Part shown: in pieces, positions 8,901 through 15,640 of the stretch
Position numbering within the stretch: position 1 is the stretch's first letter
Layout: each line of letters starts with the position of its first letter
Assembly (NCBI GenBank): GCA_028276365.1
Contig: JAPYWL010000031.1
Coordinates: 1 to 15,640 of the forward strand
Source of the DNA: Deltaproteobacteria bacterium
Lineage (GTDB): Bacteria; DRYD01
Direction: 5' to 3'
DNA length: 15,640 bases
Position numbers and translations under genes: made by a program
Notes under the pieces: generated by a model
Seen by the model: the letters and a program-made list of their open reading frames with translations, nothing else
Database searches by the model: none
Told to the model about the DNA's origin: nothing

Positions 8901-10878
8901 CTATTAATCTCTTTAATCTTAAATTCCTATTTATAATTCTTCTATATAAATCATTTAAATCAGAGGAAGCAAATTTACCACCCTCTAACTGAACAATAGG
9001 ACGAATTTCAGCTGGCAAAACTGGTAAAACCTCTAATACCATCCATTCAGGTTTTACCTTACTCTTTAAAAACATCTTTATTATACTTATTCTTTTTAAG
9101 TATTTCCTTAAATTTTTAGTATCTTTTTCCTTTAATTTTTCCAAAGTTTCTAATTCTTTTTGTAAATCCATTTTTGATAATAATTCCTTTATAGGTAATG
9201 CACCTGCTTCTAATCTGAATACTACCATTATATTATCTGCTATTACCCTTGCTACCTTAGATAATTTAATCACAAATCCTTTAAATCTATCATCAAAATA
9301 TAAATCCAACAATTTATTCTCTAATTCTTTTAAAGAAGATAATAATTCTAATCTAGTTTCTTTATCTTTTTCGGATTTTATAGTCAAATTTTTATAATCT
9401 TCAGCAAGTTTCCAATATGTATTATAAGATTGTATATATTCATTTACCCATTTAGATATATCAGTTTTTTCACTAGATTGCTTTAATTCAAAGATAACTT
9501 TTCTAAAAACTTCAAAAATTTCAAATATATTATGTAACTCCATTAAATTACTTTTAAATTGAATTAACTCTTTATCTATATTTTGGATATCTCTTGAAAT
9601 TAAATTATCTTCTTCTATTTCATTAGTATAATCTCTTAGTTTTTGAATTATATTTTCTAGTTCCTTTAATAATTTTTGTATATCTTTTATATTATATTTA
9701 ACCTTAGAACTAACTAAATAATTATAAATATTAGAATTAAAATCCTCAGAAATAGCCCTAAAATTTGATAACAAATTAATAATATTCTCATTTTCCTTTT
9801 TGATTTTCTTATCTAAATTTTTTTCTTTTAATGAAGATAGTTTTAAATTAATATCATAAGTAATAGTCCTTTCTATTTTTTCATCTAAAATATTAAACTT
9901 AGTTAATAAATTTTCTAATTTATGCTTAGTTACATTAACTATATTTTGGATTTCATTATCAGGATTTATTAATAAATTTATAATAACTATTTTCTCTTTT
10001 TCATACTTTTCAGCTTCAATTAAAATTTCTTTATCATCATTTTTATATATAGACTTTATCTCTAAAGAAGTGAGTAATTTTTGAATTTCAATATATTTTC
10101 TATCTATTGCTTCTATTTCTTCAAATATTTTTATAAATCTGTTTAATTTTATTTTTCCTCTCTTTAATTCAGCATACAATCTTTTACTTATATTAGGATA
10201 ATCTTCATCTATAATTACTTTATATAATTTATCAAATTTTTTAACATCAAATTGAAAAACTAATAATTCTCTTAAGAATTGATCTGCTTTTTTTATTAAA
10301 CTTATTACTTTATTTAGAAACTCACTTTCTTTTTCATCTTTTATTTCATTTATTATTTTTTTATATTCTTCTTCTAATAAATTAATTAACTCATCTTTTT
10401 TATTTATATATTTCTTTTTTAAAATGAAATACAATATATTCCTATTATTTTTATTTAAATCGGTAACAATATAAGATTCAAAATAAACAACATCTTTCAA
10501 TTGCTTATCTTCTAAATCTAATAAAATAGATAAAATTCCGGGGCTACCTTGTAAGAACCAGAAATGTACTACAGGAGCAGCTAACTCAATATGCCCCATT
10601 CTTTCTCTTCTTACCTTAGATTTAGTTACCTCTACTCCACATCTATCACAAATAACACCTTTTGCTTTTATCTTTCTTTTCTTATACTTTCCACAAGCAC
10701 ATTCATAATCTTTCTCAGGACCGAATATTCTCTCACAAAATAAACCATCTCTTTCTGGTTTTAATGTTTTATAGTTCTTAGTTTCTGGTTTTTTAACTTC
10801 TCCGTAAGACAATTCTCTAATTCTTTCAGGAGAAGCTAAAGAAATTTTTATTGATTTTATATTATTAAAAGTAAGCAC
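5959..10878 (-). CDS. rpoC: DNA-directed RNA polymerase beta-prime subunit with large N-terminal insertion
   Basis: This catalytic subunit of RNA polymerase is 1639 residues, against about 1200 in Firmicutes. The N-terminal zinc-binding domain has Cys60, Cys62, Cys77 and Cys80, followed by HFWFLQGSPGILSILLDLE. About 370 extra residues, between about 141 and 550, are rich in Lys, Glu, Ile and Asn and look largely helical. The normal core resumes at VVFRLEAGALPIKELL, then PEWMVLEVLPVLPAEIRP (from residue 610). The magnesium-binding site NADFDGDQM is intact with Asp836, Asp838 and Asp840. The trigger-loop region and second zinc site (REEDC, LKCKVFKGVCRKCYG) are present, as are RQMFRFVYVEDPGDSSL and SWLSAASFQETTRVL near the end. 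The start is GTG at 10876-10878, with AAGGGGG (10886-10892) seven bases upstream, inside the 21-base gap after rpoB. The extra N-terminal block sits where Thermus and Thermotoga also have insertions, but looks different in composition. Confidence 0.99.
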   Translation of the reverse strand: MLTFNNIKSIKISLASPERIRELSYGEVKKPETKNYKTLKPERDGLFCERIFGPEKDYECACGKYKKRKIKAKGVICDRCGVEVTKSKVRRERMGHIELAAPVVHFWFLQGSPGILSILLDLEDKQLKDVVYFESYIVTDLNKNNRNILYFILKKKYINKKDELINLLEEEYKKIINEIKDEKESEFLNKVISLIKKADQFLRELLVFQFDVKKFDKLYKVIIDEDYPNISKRLYAELKRGKIKLNRFIKIFEEIEAIDRKYIEIQKLLTSLEIKSIYKNDDKEILIEAEKYEKEKIVIINLLINPDNEIQNIVNVTKHKLENLLTKFNILDEKIERTITYDINLKLSSLKEKNLDKKIKKENENIINLLSNFRAISEDFNSNIYNYLVSSKVKYNIKDIQKLLKELENIIQKLRDYTNEIEEDNLISRDIQNIDKELIQFKSNLMELHNIFEIFEVFRKVIFELKQSSEKTDISKWVNEYIQSYNTYWKLAEDYKNLTIKSEKDKETRLELLSSLKELENKLLDLYFDDRFKGFVIKLSKVARVIADNIMVVFRLEAGALPIKELLSKMDLQKELETLEKLKEKDTKNLRKYLKRISIIKMFLKSKVKPEWMVLEVLPVLPAEIRPIVQLEGGKFASSDLNDLYRRIINRNLRLKRLIELQSPLIIINNEKRMLQKAVDALIDNSRTKKPIVVSNRRVLKSLSDSIQGKQGRFRYNLLGKRVDFSGRSVIVVNPKLKMYQCGLPIDMALELFKPFIFQKLIEKGKTDNIRKAKRMIELKKPEIWDVVQNVISNFPVILNRAPTLHRLSIQAFYPVLVDGKSIQVHPLVCGPYNADFDGDQMAVHIPLSVEAQLEYRNLMLSIHNMLIPANGEPANAPSQDMVLGAYWLTFTFDKPQKISIYVSSYEEAIRLYDELKYPLSTWVYFKVNFDKVANGIDKIEDFKESKIETTIGRIIFSNAIRKYLPDFPFINFTVGKKELKWIVEECIYKYGMSRVHPVLDELKDIGFYFATKSATTISIGELIVPEGKYQIINEAEKKQFILEKAYELGLLSNEEYYKKKIDLWYEVTDNVTQLFKDYYSKNYPLNSIWMLANSGARGNIDQAKQLVAIRGLMVNPKGEVIPLPIKKSFTEGLGIFDYFVGSHGSRKGLVDTALRTADAGYLTRKLVDVSQDVIVREEDCKTQDYITVKAIKNVNFDDSYIEEIETQNSLGKYVAIDYPEVNIKKYDVIDYFKIKELLNRGIKVIKVFNEEEVLPLVNRIRGRVAASDYINPETGELIVSKGDLITRDKAKVIAKYYYEVNIRSVLKCKVFKGVCRKCYGEDMARGNVLIDLGEAVGIIAAQSIGEPGTQLTLRTFHTGGVALEADIIQGIPRVQELLEVRRKPKNACDYYVLEDSIIQEISINPLTNEKILKIKGLLTNKVYTYTIPSNRKIIVKVGQKLEIGSTLTHGTLPFKILLENIVNMNLEEELKQKLIDKAIEKIQKYIIDEMQKVYLSQGVFIVDKHMEVIVRQMFRFVYVEDPGDSSLMYGQLVDRNIVNYINSELAKDGKKLVKYIPEILGISKAALESESWLSAASFQETTRVLSYAAIAGKKDHLIGLKENIIIGKLIPVGTNFEDYKDVIIEEETQEITEALSIN

Positions 10879-10899
10879 AAATATTCCCCCTTCCTTAAT

Positions 10900-13800
10900 T
10901 TAGATTAAACTACCTTCTTCTTCTACTTCAAAATCTTCAAAACTCTTAGGAACAATAGCTTGATTCTTATTAGTAATAATTTCTATATCTAAACCTAAAG
11001 CCTGTAATTCTTTCACTAAAACTTTAAAGCTTTCAGGAATTCCTCTAAATACTACAGGTTTACCTCTAACAATAGCTTCAAAAGTTTTATTCCTACCCAC
11101 TACATCATCAGATTTAATAGTAAGCATTTCTTGTAAAGAATAGGAAGCACCATAAGCCTCTAAAGCCCAAACTTCCATTTCTCCCAATCTCTGACCACCA
11201 TATTGTGCTCTTCCACCTAACGGTTGCTGCGTAATTAAAGAATAAGGACCACTTGATCTAGCATGTATCTTATCTTCTACCATATGAATTAACTTCATCA
11301 TATATACATACCCTACTGTTATAGGTCTGTCAAATGGTTCTCCAGTTTTACCATCATATAATATAAATTTTCCATTTATTAAATTCTCTATTATTTTGTC
11401 ATATAAAATATCAATTTCTTCTCCTGTAAAATCTCTAACAGTAAATAATTTAGCTAAATCTTTGTATTCTAATTTTTCTAGTTTTTCTTTTGATATATCT
11501 TTTGATAATCTATTTATTATTTCTTCTTTAGTTATCTTATTTTCATTAATAAGAATATCTAAAAGATGCTTAACAGTATAACCACTATCTCTCATTAAAA
11601 ATAATAATAAGTCATATTTAGTATATTTATAAAAATTGTCATTAAATTTATTTTTATATTTATAATCAAGTGCTTCTTTAATTAAATTTTTAATTTCACC
11701 TAAAGATAAATTAGAAAATGGTAAAACTTTAATCCTAATACCTAAAATTTTACAAACTAATCCTAAATGAGCTTCAAATATTTGACCAACATTCATTCTT
11801 GAAGGGACCCCTAAGGGATTAAGTATAACTTGAATAGGAGTACCATCAGCCATGAACGGCATATCTTCAATAGGAACAATAATAGAAATAACTCCCTTAT
11901 TCCCATGTCTTAAAGCTACTTTATCACCAACTTTTATATTTCTATTTTGAGCAATATGAATTAAAACTCTTTCTAAATAATTCGCATTATTACTTACTAT
12001 TTTATTATCATCGGCTTTAAAATCAAATACCTTAATAACAGTACCATAAACTCCAGGAGAAGCCTTTAAGGAAGTATCTCGAGCATTTTTAGCACTTCTA
12101 CCAAATATAGCTTGTAATAACTTTTCTTCAGCAGTTAATTCTAATTCACTTTGAGGAGTAATCTTACCTACCAAAATATCACCAGGCTTTACATAAGCAC
12201 CAACAGAAATTATCCCATGTTCATCTAAATATTTAATAGCTTCATCAGAAACTGTACCAATTTCTCTAGTAATTTCTTCAGGACCTTGTTTAGTATGAAC
12301 AGCTACTACTTCTTCCTCAGCTATATGAATACTTCTATAATAATCTTCTCTAATAAGCTCTTCACTAATAATAACTGCATCCTCAAAATTATAACCTTCC
12401 CAAGGCATATAAGCTACTAAAACATTTCTACCTAAAGCTAATTCATCTTCATTAATAGAAAAACCAGAGGCAATAATATCACCAGCTTTAACTTCATCAT
12501 TTAGATTAACTAATGGTTTTTGATTAATAATAGTAGCACTATTTGTATTAACAAATTTTAATAAATCATAACTATCATATATTCCTTTAACTTTATTAAC
12601 TTCGATAACAATTCTCTTAGAATCTACATAAACAACTTTACCAGAATTTTTAGCTATGATACAATATCCACTCTGCTTAGCTACTTCCTTCTCTAATCCT
12701 GTAAAAATAAGCGGTTTTTCAGGATTTAATAAAGGTACCGATTGCCTTTGCATATTAGTTCCCATTAATGCTCTATTAACATCATCATTTTCTATAAAAG
12801 GTATTAAAGAAGCAGAAACAGAAAATATCTGAATAGGACTAATTTCTATGTAATCTATTTCACTAAAGTTAATATTTATAAATGTTCCTTTATATCTAAC
12901 ATCAACTTTAGGTTCTAAAATTTTACCAGTTTTATTATCAAATTTAACATCAGCAGGTGCTATTTTGTAATTTTCTTCTTCCAAAGCATCTAAATAATAA
13001 ATTTTACTAAAATCAATTTGCCCATTATTAACTTTATAATAAGGAGCAACTAAGAATCCAAAAGGATAATTAATAGTAGCATAAGTAGTTAAAGAAGTTA
13101 TAAGTCCTATATTTTGTCCTTCTGGAGTTTCTACAGGACAAATCCTACTATAATGACTAGTATGAATATCTCTTATATCAAATCCTGCTTGCTCTCTTTG
13201 AATACCACCTATACCTAAAGTAGATAATCTTCTTTTATGTGTTAATTCAGATAAAGGATTAGTTTGATCTAAAAATTGAGATAGAGAATTTTGAGCAAAA
13301 AATATTTTTAGCATTCCACTAACAGGCCTTGGATTTATTACATCAGATATCTTTATATTTTCTTCATTAACTTGAGTTAAATTATCTTTAGTTAATCTAA
13401 CAAACTTAACCATCCCAGCCTTTATAGTATTATATAAATGCTCCCCTACAGGCCTTACTCTCCTATTAGATAAACTATTTATATCATCTTCCGGTCTTTT
13501 ACCTTCTAAAAATTCAAAATGAGACCTAATTATACTAACTATCTCATTATAGATAAATCCTTTTAAATTAATATTATATCCACAATGAGGGCATATTAAA
13601 TAATTATTTTCATACTCACATTCATTTAATTTGAAATAATTTTGACATGAAATACATTTAACAATAACTTTATCTCTTAGATCATTTTCACAAGAACTAC
13701 AATTAAAATTAATTTTATTATCACTAACAGAAATATTTTTATATAAATTAATAGTTTGACATTTATTACATTTAACAGAATTAATTAAAACCGAACTATA

Positions 13801-15132
13801 ATGTAATCTTGTATTACATTTAACACATTCTATATTACCGCTTTTATTTATGGTACCACAATTATAGCAGCAAATATCATATCCCATTTTTTGATTAACT
13901 TTATACCTACCTGCAATAGATAATTCATATTTATCTTTACTAAAATAAGGGAAAACTTGTTCCTGAACAACCTCAAGAGGTATATTAGAAATATTTTCTC
14001 CACTTATCCTTCTATGAAGTAATCTAATAGCTTTTTCTTGTTCATCAGAACCGAAAATCTTATTCCTTCTTATATCCCTATCTATAGTATTAACTATTAA
14101 TTGAATAATATGATATATAAACCTATATTTATCATAGAAATACTCATTAAAATCATCAAAACTCGAGAACTCTTTTTTCAATTTATCAGGGAGATTTTTA
14201 TAAATATACTCAACTAAATTTTCATTAATAAACTTTTCAACTTGATTATTTTCTAATAATATTTCTTCAGCTTGTTCTATAAATTTTTTATCAAACTTAA
14301 TTTTGAAATCCCTAGCTAAATAATTAAATATAAGTTCTTCTAAGATATCATAATTAGAAAACCCTAAAGCCTTTAAAAGAGCAACAATAGTAAATTTGAT
14401 TTTTTTATCCATTCTAACACGAATAAAATTAGTTGGCTTTATTTTTTCAATTTCTCTTTCATGATAATGTATTTCAATTAAATCAGTTTCTATATCTAAG
14501 ATATTTCCTTTTGCAGGAATAATAGTAGTTTTATAATTAGTTAATTTCTCAATTTTTTCTTTAAAGTGATAAACTCCTGGAGACCTTATTAATTGATTAA
14601 CAAAAACCCTTTCAGTACCATTAACAATAAAAGTACCTCTATCTGTCATTTCAGGTAGCTCAAAAAACAAAACTTCATCTTCTATCGTTTTTATAGGTTC
14701 TATTTCTTTTTTTAGTGTTCCTGAACACTCAGGGCATTCTAAAATTTTAGTATCTTTTAGTTCATAATAAACTTTCCTACATTTAGTACAAACAAATTTA
14801 GATTTACCCACTGTTAATGATAAAGTAATATAAACAGGAACTTGATAAGTTAATTGTTCATATTTACATTTTTGGAGATTTTTTTCATTAACTTCTCCTA
14901 TTCTATAACCTTTATAATTTATAACATATTTATCAGTTTCAATAGGGAAAAATTCTCTAAATATAGAATCCAAGCCCTCTTTTTTGAACCACTCAAATGA
15001 ATTTTTAGATACATTAAGTAATTCTGGTAAATCAGGTAATTTATAATTTTTCCATCTTCCTAATGCCAGAATTTTTCCATTTGATTTAGCCTTTTCTAAA
15101 TCCTGTAATAAATTACTATTACTTAAGTTCAT
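10900..15132 (-). CDS. rpoB: DNA-directed RNA polymerase beta subunit with inserted zinc ribbons
   Basis: This 1410-residue subunit is longer than the roughly 1180-1240 typical of Firmicutes. N-terminal landmarks are LTYQVPVYITL and MTDRGTFIVNGTERVFVNQL. A zinc-ribbon motif at Cys115, Cys118, Cys133 and Cys136 interrupts the short hairpin between them. Three further CxxC pairs-of-pairs follow the AGRYKVNQKMGYD segment: Cys422/425-436/439, Cys455/458-478/481 and Cys493/496-514/517. Core sequence resumes at NEIVSIIRSHFEFLEG. The rifampicin pocket (SLSQFLDQTNPLSELTHKRR, His632) matches sensitive wild type. RHGNKGVIS, LGVPSRMNVGQI, FGGQR-type QYGGQRLGEMEVWALEAYG and SDDVVGRNKT are all present. 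A segment of about 115 residues near 1138-1254 is longer than in Bacillus but of a length seen elsewhere. ATG at 15130-15132 follows AGGAGG by 12 bases. Ribosomal protein genes rplJ and rplL do not precede it. Confidence 0.99.
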   Translation of the reverse strand: MNLSNSNLLQDLEKAKSNGKILALGRWKNYKLPDLPELLNVSKNSFEWFKKEGLDSIFREFFPIETDKYVINYKGYRIGEVNEKNLQKCKYEQLTYQVPVYITLSLTVGKSKFVCTKCRKVYYELKDTKILECPECSGTLKKEIEPIKTIEDEVLFFELPEMTDRGTFIVNGTERVFVNQLIRSPGVYHFKEKIEKLTNYKTTIIPAKGNILDIETDLIEIHYHEREIEKIKPTNFIRVRMDKKIKFTIVALLKALGFSNYDILEELIFNYLARDFKIKFDKKFIEQAEEILLENNQVEKFINENLVEYIYKNLPDKLKKEFSSFDDFNEYFYDKYRFIYHIIQLIVNTIDRDIRRNKIFGSDEQEKAIRLLHRRISGENISNIPLEVVQEQVFPYFSKDKYELSIAGRYKVNQKMGYDICCYNCGTINKSGNIECVKCNTRLHYSSVLINSVKCNKCQTINLYKNISVSDNKINFNCSSCENDLRDKVIVKCISCQNYFKLNECEYENNYLICPHCGYNINLKGFIYNEIVSIIRSHFEFLEGKRPEDDINSLSNRRVRPVGEHLYNTIKAGMVKFVRLTKDNLTQVNEENIKISDVINPRPVSGMLKIFFAQNSLSQFLDQTNPLSELTHKRRLSTLGIGGIQREQAGFDIRDIHTSHYSRICPVETPEGQNIGLITSLTTYATINYPFGFLVAPYYKVNNGQIDFSKIYYLDALEEENYKIAPADVKFDNKTGKILEPKVDVRYKGTFININFSEIDYIEISPIQIFSVSASLIPFIENDDVNRALMGTNMQRQSVPLLNPEKPLIFTGLEKEVAKQSGYCIIAKNSGKVVYVDSKRIVIEVNKVKGIYDSYDLLKFVNTNSATIINQKPLVNLNDEVKAGDIIASGFSINEDELALGRNVLVAYMPWEGYNFEDAVIISEELIREDYYRSIHIAEEEVVAVHTKQGPEEITREIGTVSDEAIKYLDEHGIISVGAYVKPGDILVGKITPQSELELTAEEKLLQAIFGRSAKNARDTSLKASPGVYGTVIKVFDFKADDNKIVSNNANYLERVLIHIAQNRNIKVGDKVALRHGNKGVISIIVPIEDMPFMADGTPIQVILNPLGVPSRMNVGQIFEAHLGLVCKILGIRIKVLPFSNLSLGEIKNLIKEALDYKYKNKFNDNFYKYTKYDLLLFLMRDSGYTVKHLLDILINENKITKEEIINRLSKDISKEKLEKLEYKDLAKLFTVRDFTGEEIDILYDKIIENLINGKFILYDGKTGEPFDRPITVGYVYMMKLIHMVEDKIHARSSGPYSLITQQPLGGRAQYGGQRLGEMEVWALEAYGASYSLQEMLTIKSDDVVGRNKTFEAIVRGKPVVFRGIPESFKVLVKELQALGLDIEIITNKNQAIVPKSFEDFEVEEEGSLI

Positions 15133-15375
15133 ATTTTATTTTTACCTCCTTCTTATAAAAATATCTTTTTTATTCCTCATAAATTAGATTTAAATAAATA
15201 AAATAAAATAATACTAGATAAATAAATTCTTTTGTTTTAATTCTGAAAAAAATTTAATTTTGAAAAAAAATGCCTTAAGAAACATAAGTTTTTAATGACT
15301 CTAATTATAGAATTCTATCCCAAAAAAAAATATCCTTTTTTATTTTAATTTAATTGAAAATGAAAAAATAGAGAT
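15133..15375. other. Leader and intergenic region upstream of rpoB
   Basis: This 243-base AT-rich gap separates the dehydrogenase gene from rpoB on the same strand. It contains the rpoB Shine-Dalgarno AGGAGG (15145-15150) and, on the minus strand, a perfect TATAAT (15304-15309) without a recognisable -35. If used, that -10 would give a leader of about 165 bases. No GC-rich hairpin with a T-run is visible after the dehydrogenase stop, so readthrough into rpoB is possible. No ribosomal protein binding structure is recognised. Confidence 0.45.
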
Positions 15376-15640
15376 TTAAGTTAGAAACTCTCCACCATCA
15401 ACATAAATAGTATTACCAGTAATCCAGTAAGTTAATTCAGTAGATAAAGCTAAAATAGCATTAGCAACATCTTCAGGAGTAGTTAATCTTTTAAAAGGAT
15501 TATATTTTAACGCCTTTTCAATCATATCTTGAGAAGATGGTATTTTTCTTAAGGCAGGTGTATCTGTAACCCCTGCACATATAGCATTAGCGGTAATATA
15601 GTAAGGTGCTAATTCTAAAGCTAATTGACGTATATGAGCT
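15376..15640 (-). CDS. Short-chain dehydrogenase/reductase, possible enoyl-ACP reductase, 5' end outside window
   Basis: Only the C-terminal 88 residues are visible. ELAPYYITANAICAGVTDTP matches the segment after the catalytic YxxxK helix of short-chain dehydrogenases (usually ELAPYGIRVNAIAPG). FKRLTTPEDVANAILAL and WITGNTIYVDGGEFLT match the C-terminal end of the family. The ALRKIP segment and VTDTPAL resemble FabL/FabI-like enoyl-ACP reductases, which perform the last step of fatty-acid elongation, but a FabG-like ketoreductase cannot be excluded without the N-terminal half and active-site tyrosine. The stop is TAA at 15376-15378. The protein contains no membrane or cofactor-binding segment in the visible part; the Rossmann GxxxGxG motif would lie outside the window. 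Confidence 0.85.
   Translation of the reverse strand, partial: AHIRQLALELAPYYITANAICAGVTDTPALRKIPSSQDMIEKALKYNPFKRLTTPEDVANAILALSTELTYWITGNTIYVDGGEFLT

Noticed and set aside
8792-8992. 66-codon plus-strand ORF inside rpoC
   Set aside because: It lies antisense to the highly conserved core of rpoC, has no Shine-Dalgarno and no recognisable protein features; it is a shadow of the AT-rich coding strand.
11396-11581. 61-codon plus-strand ORF inside rpoB
   Set aside because: It is antisense to rpoB, Ser/Ile-rich as expected from reverse reading of Lys/Asp/Asn codons, and has no independent support.
13190-13320. Rifampicin-resistance changes in RpoB
   Set aside because: The positions equivalent to E. 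coli Asp516, His526 and Ser531 are all wild type.
15307-15318. Perfect palindrome ATAGAATTCTAT upstream of rpoB, overlapping the TATAAT word
   Set aside because: Twelve-base palindromes are expected many times by chance in 15.6 kb of this composition, and no second copy was seen.
1-15640. Alternative genetic code, CRISPR array or insertion sequence
   Set aside because: Genes are open without in-frame TGA and use TGG for Trp and TAA stops; no regularly spaced repeats, transposase or terminal inverted repeats were seen.

Overview
The window comes from a very AT-rich bacterial chromosome, roughly one quarter G+C by eye, that uses the standard genetic code (long ORFs with no in-frame TGA, TGG for Trp, TAA stops). 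The organism cannot be named from this sequence alone. The RNA polymerase subunits are clearly bacterial but carry large lineage-specific insertions. With the Lon-like protease, the orphan GldG-type protein and a tRNA without encoded CCA, this suggests a deep-branching or poorly sampled lineage. That placement is inference.

Layout from left to right. (1) At 1-781 on the minus strand is the N-terminal part of a divergent aspartate kinase, cut by the window edge and starting with GTG. (2) At 782-1241 is a 460-base AT-rich stretch without a gene. It holds a good minus-strand promoter for the kinase, about 300 bases of leader, and three copies of a 12-base motif. (3) A plus-strand tRNA-Val(GAC) at 1242-1315 is followed after 79 bases by a Lon-like protease at 1395-3881. 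The protease reading frame has no ATG, GTG or TTG before its P-loop and appears to start at an ATT codon. (4) From 15132 down to 3968 on the minus strand is a gene run with 21-52 base gaps: rpoB, rpoC, a GldG-type membrane protein, and a thioredoxin-fold protein of the CNHC type. It meets lon convergently, with a terminator-like hairpin between them. (5) At the right edge, 15376-15640 on the minus strand, is the C-terminal end of a short-chain dehydrogenase, possibly an enoyl-ACP reductase. It lies where many bacteria carry rplJ and rplL upstream of rpoB.

The most unusual content is in the RNA polymerase. The beta subunit has three tandem CxxC...CxxC zinc ribbons inserted in its N-terminal half, plus a fourth ribbon nearer the N-terminus, together 16 paired cysteines. 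The beta-prime subunit has about 370 extra residues of charged, helix-rich sequence between its N-terminal zinc-binding domain and the start of the conserved core. The catalytic motif, rifampicin-pocket residues and both beta-prime zinc sites are intact, so the enzyme should be active; the insertions look like added surface modules.
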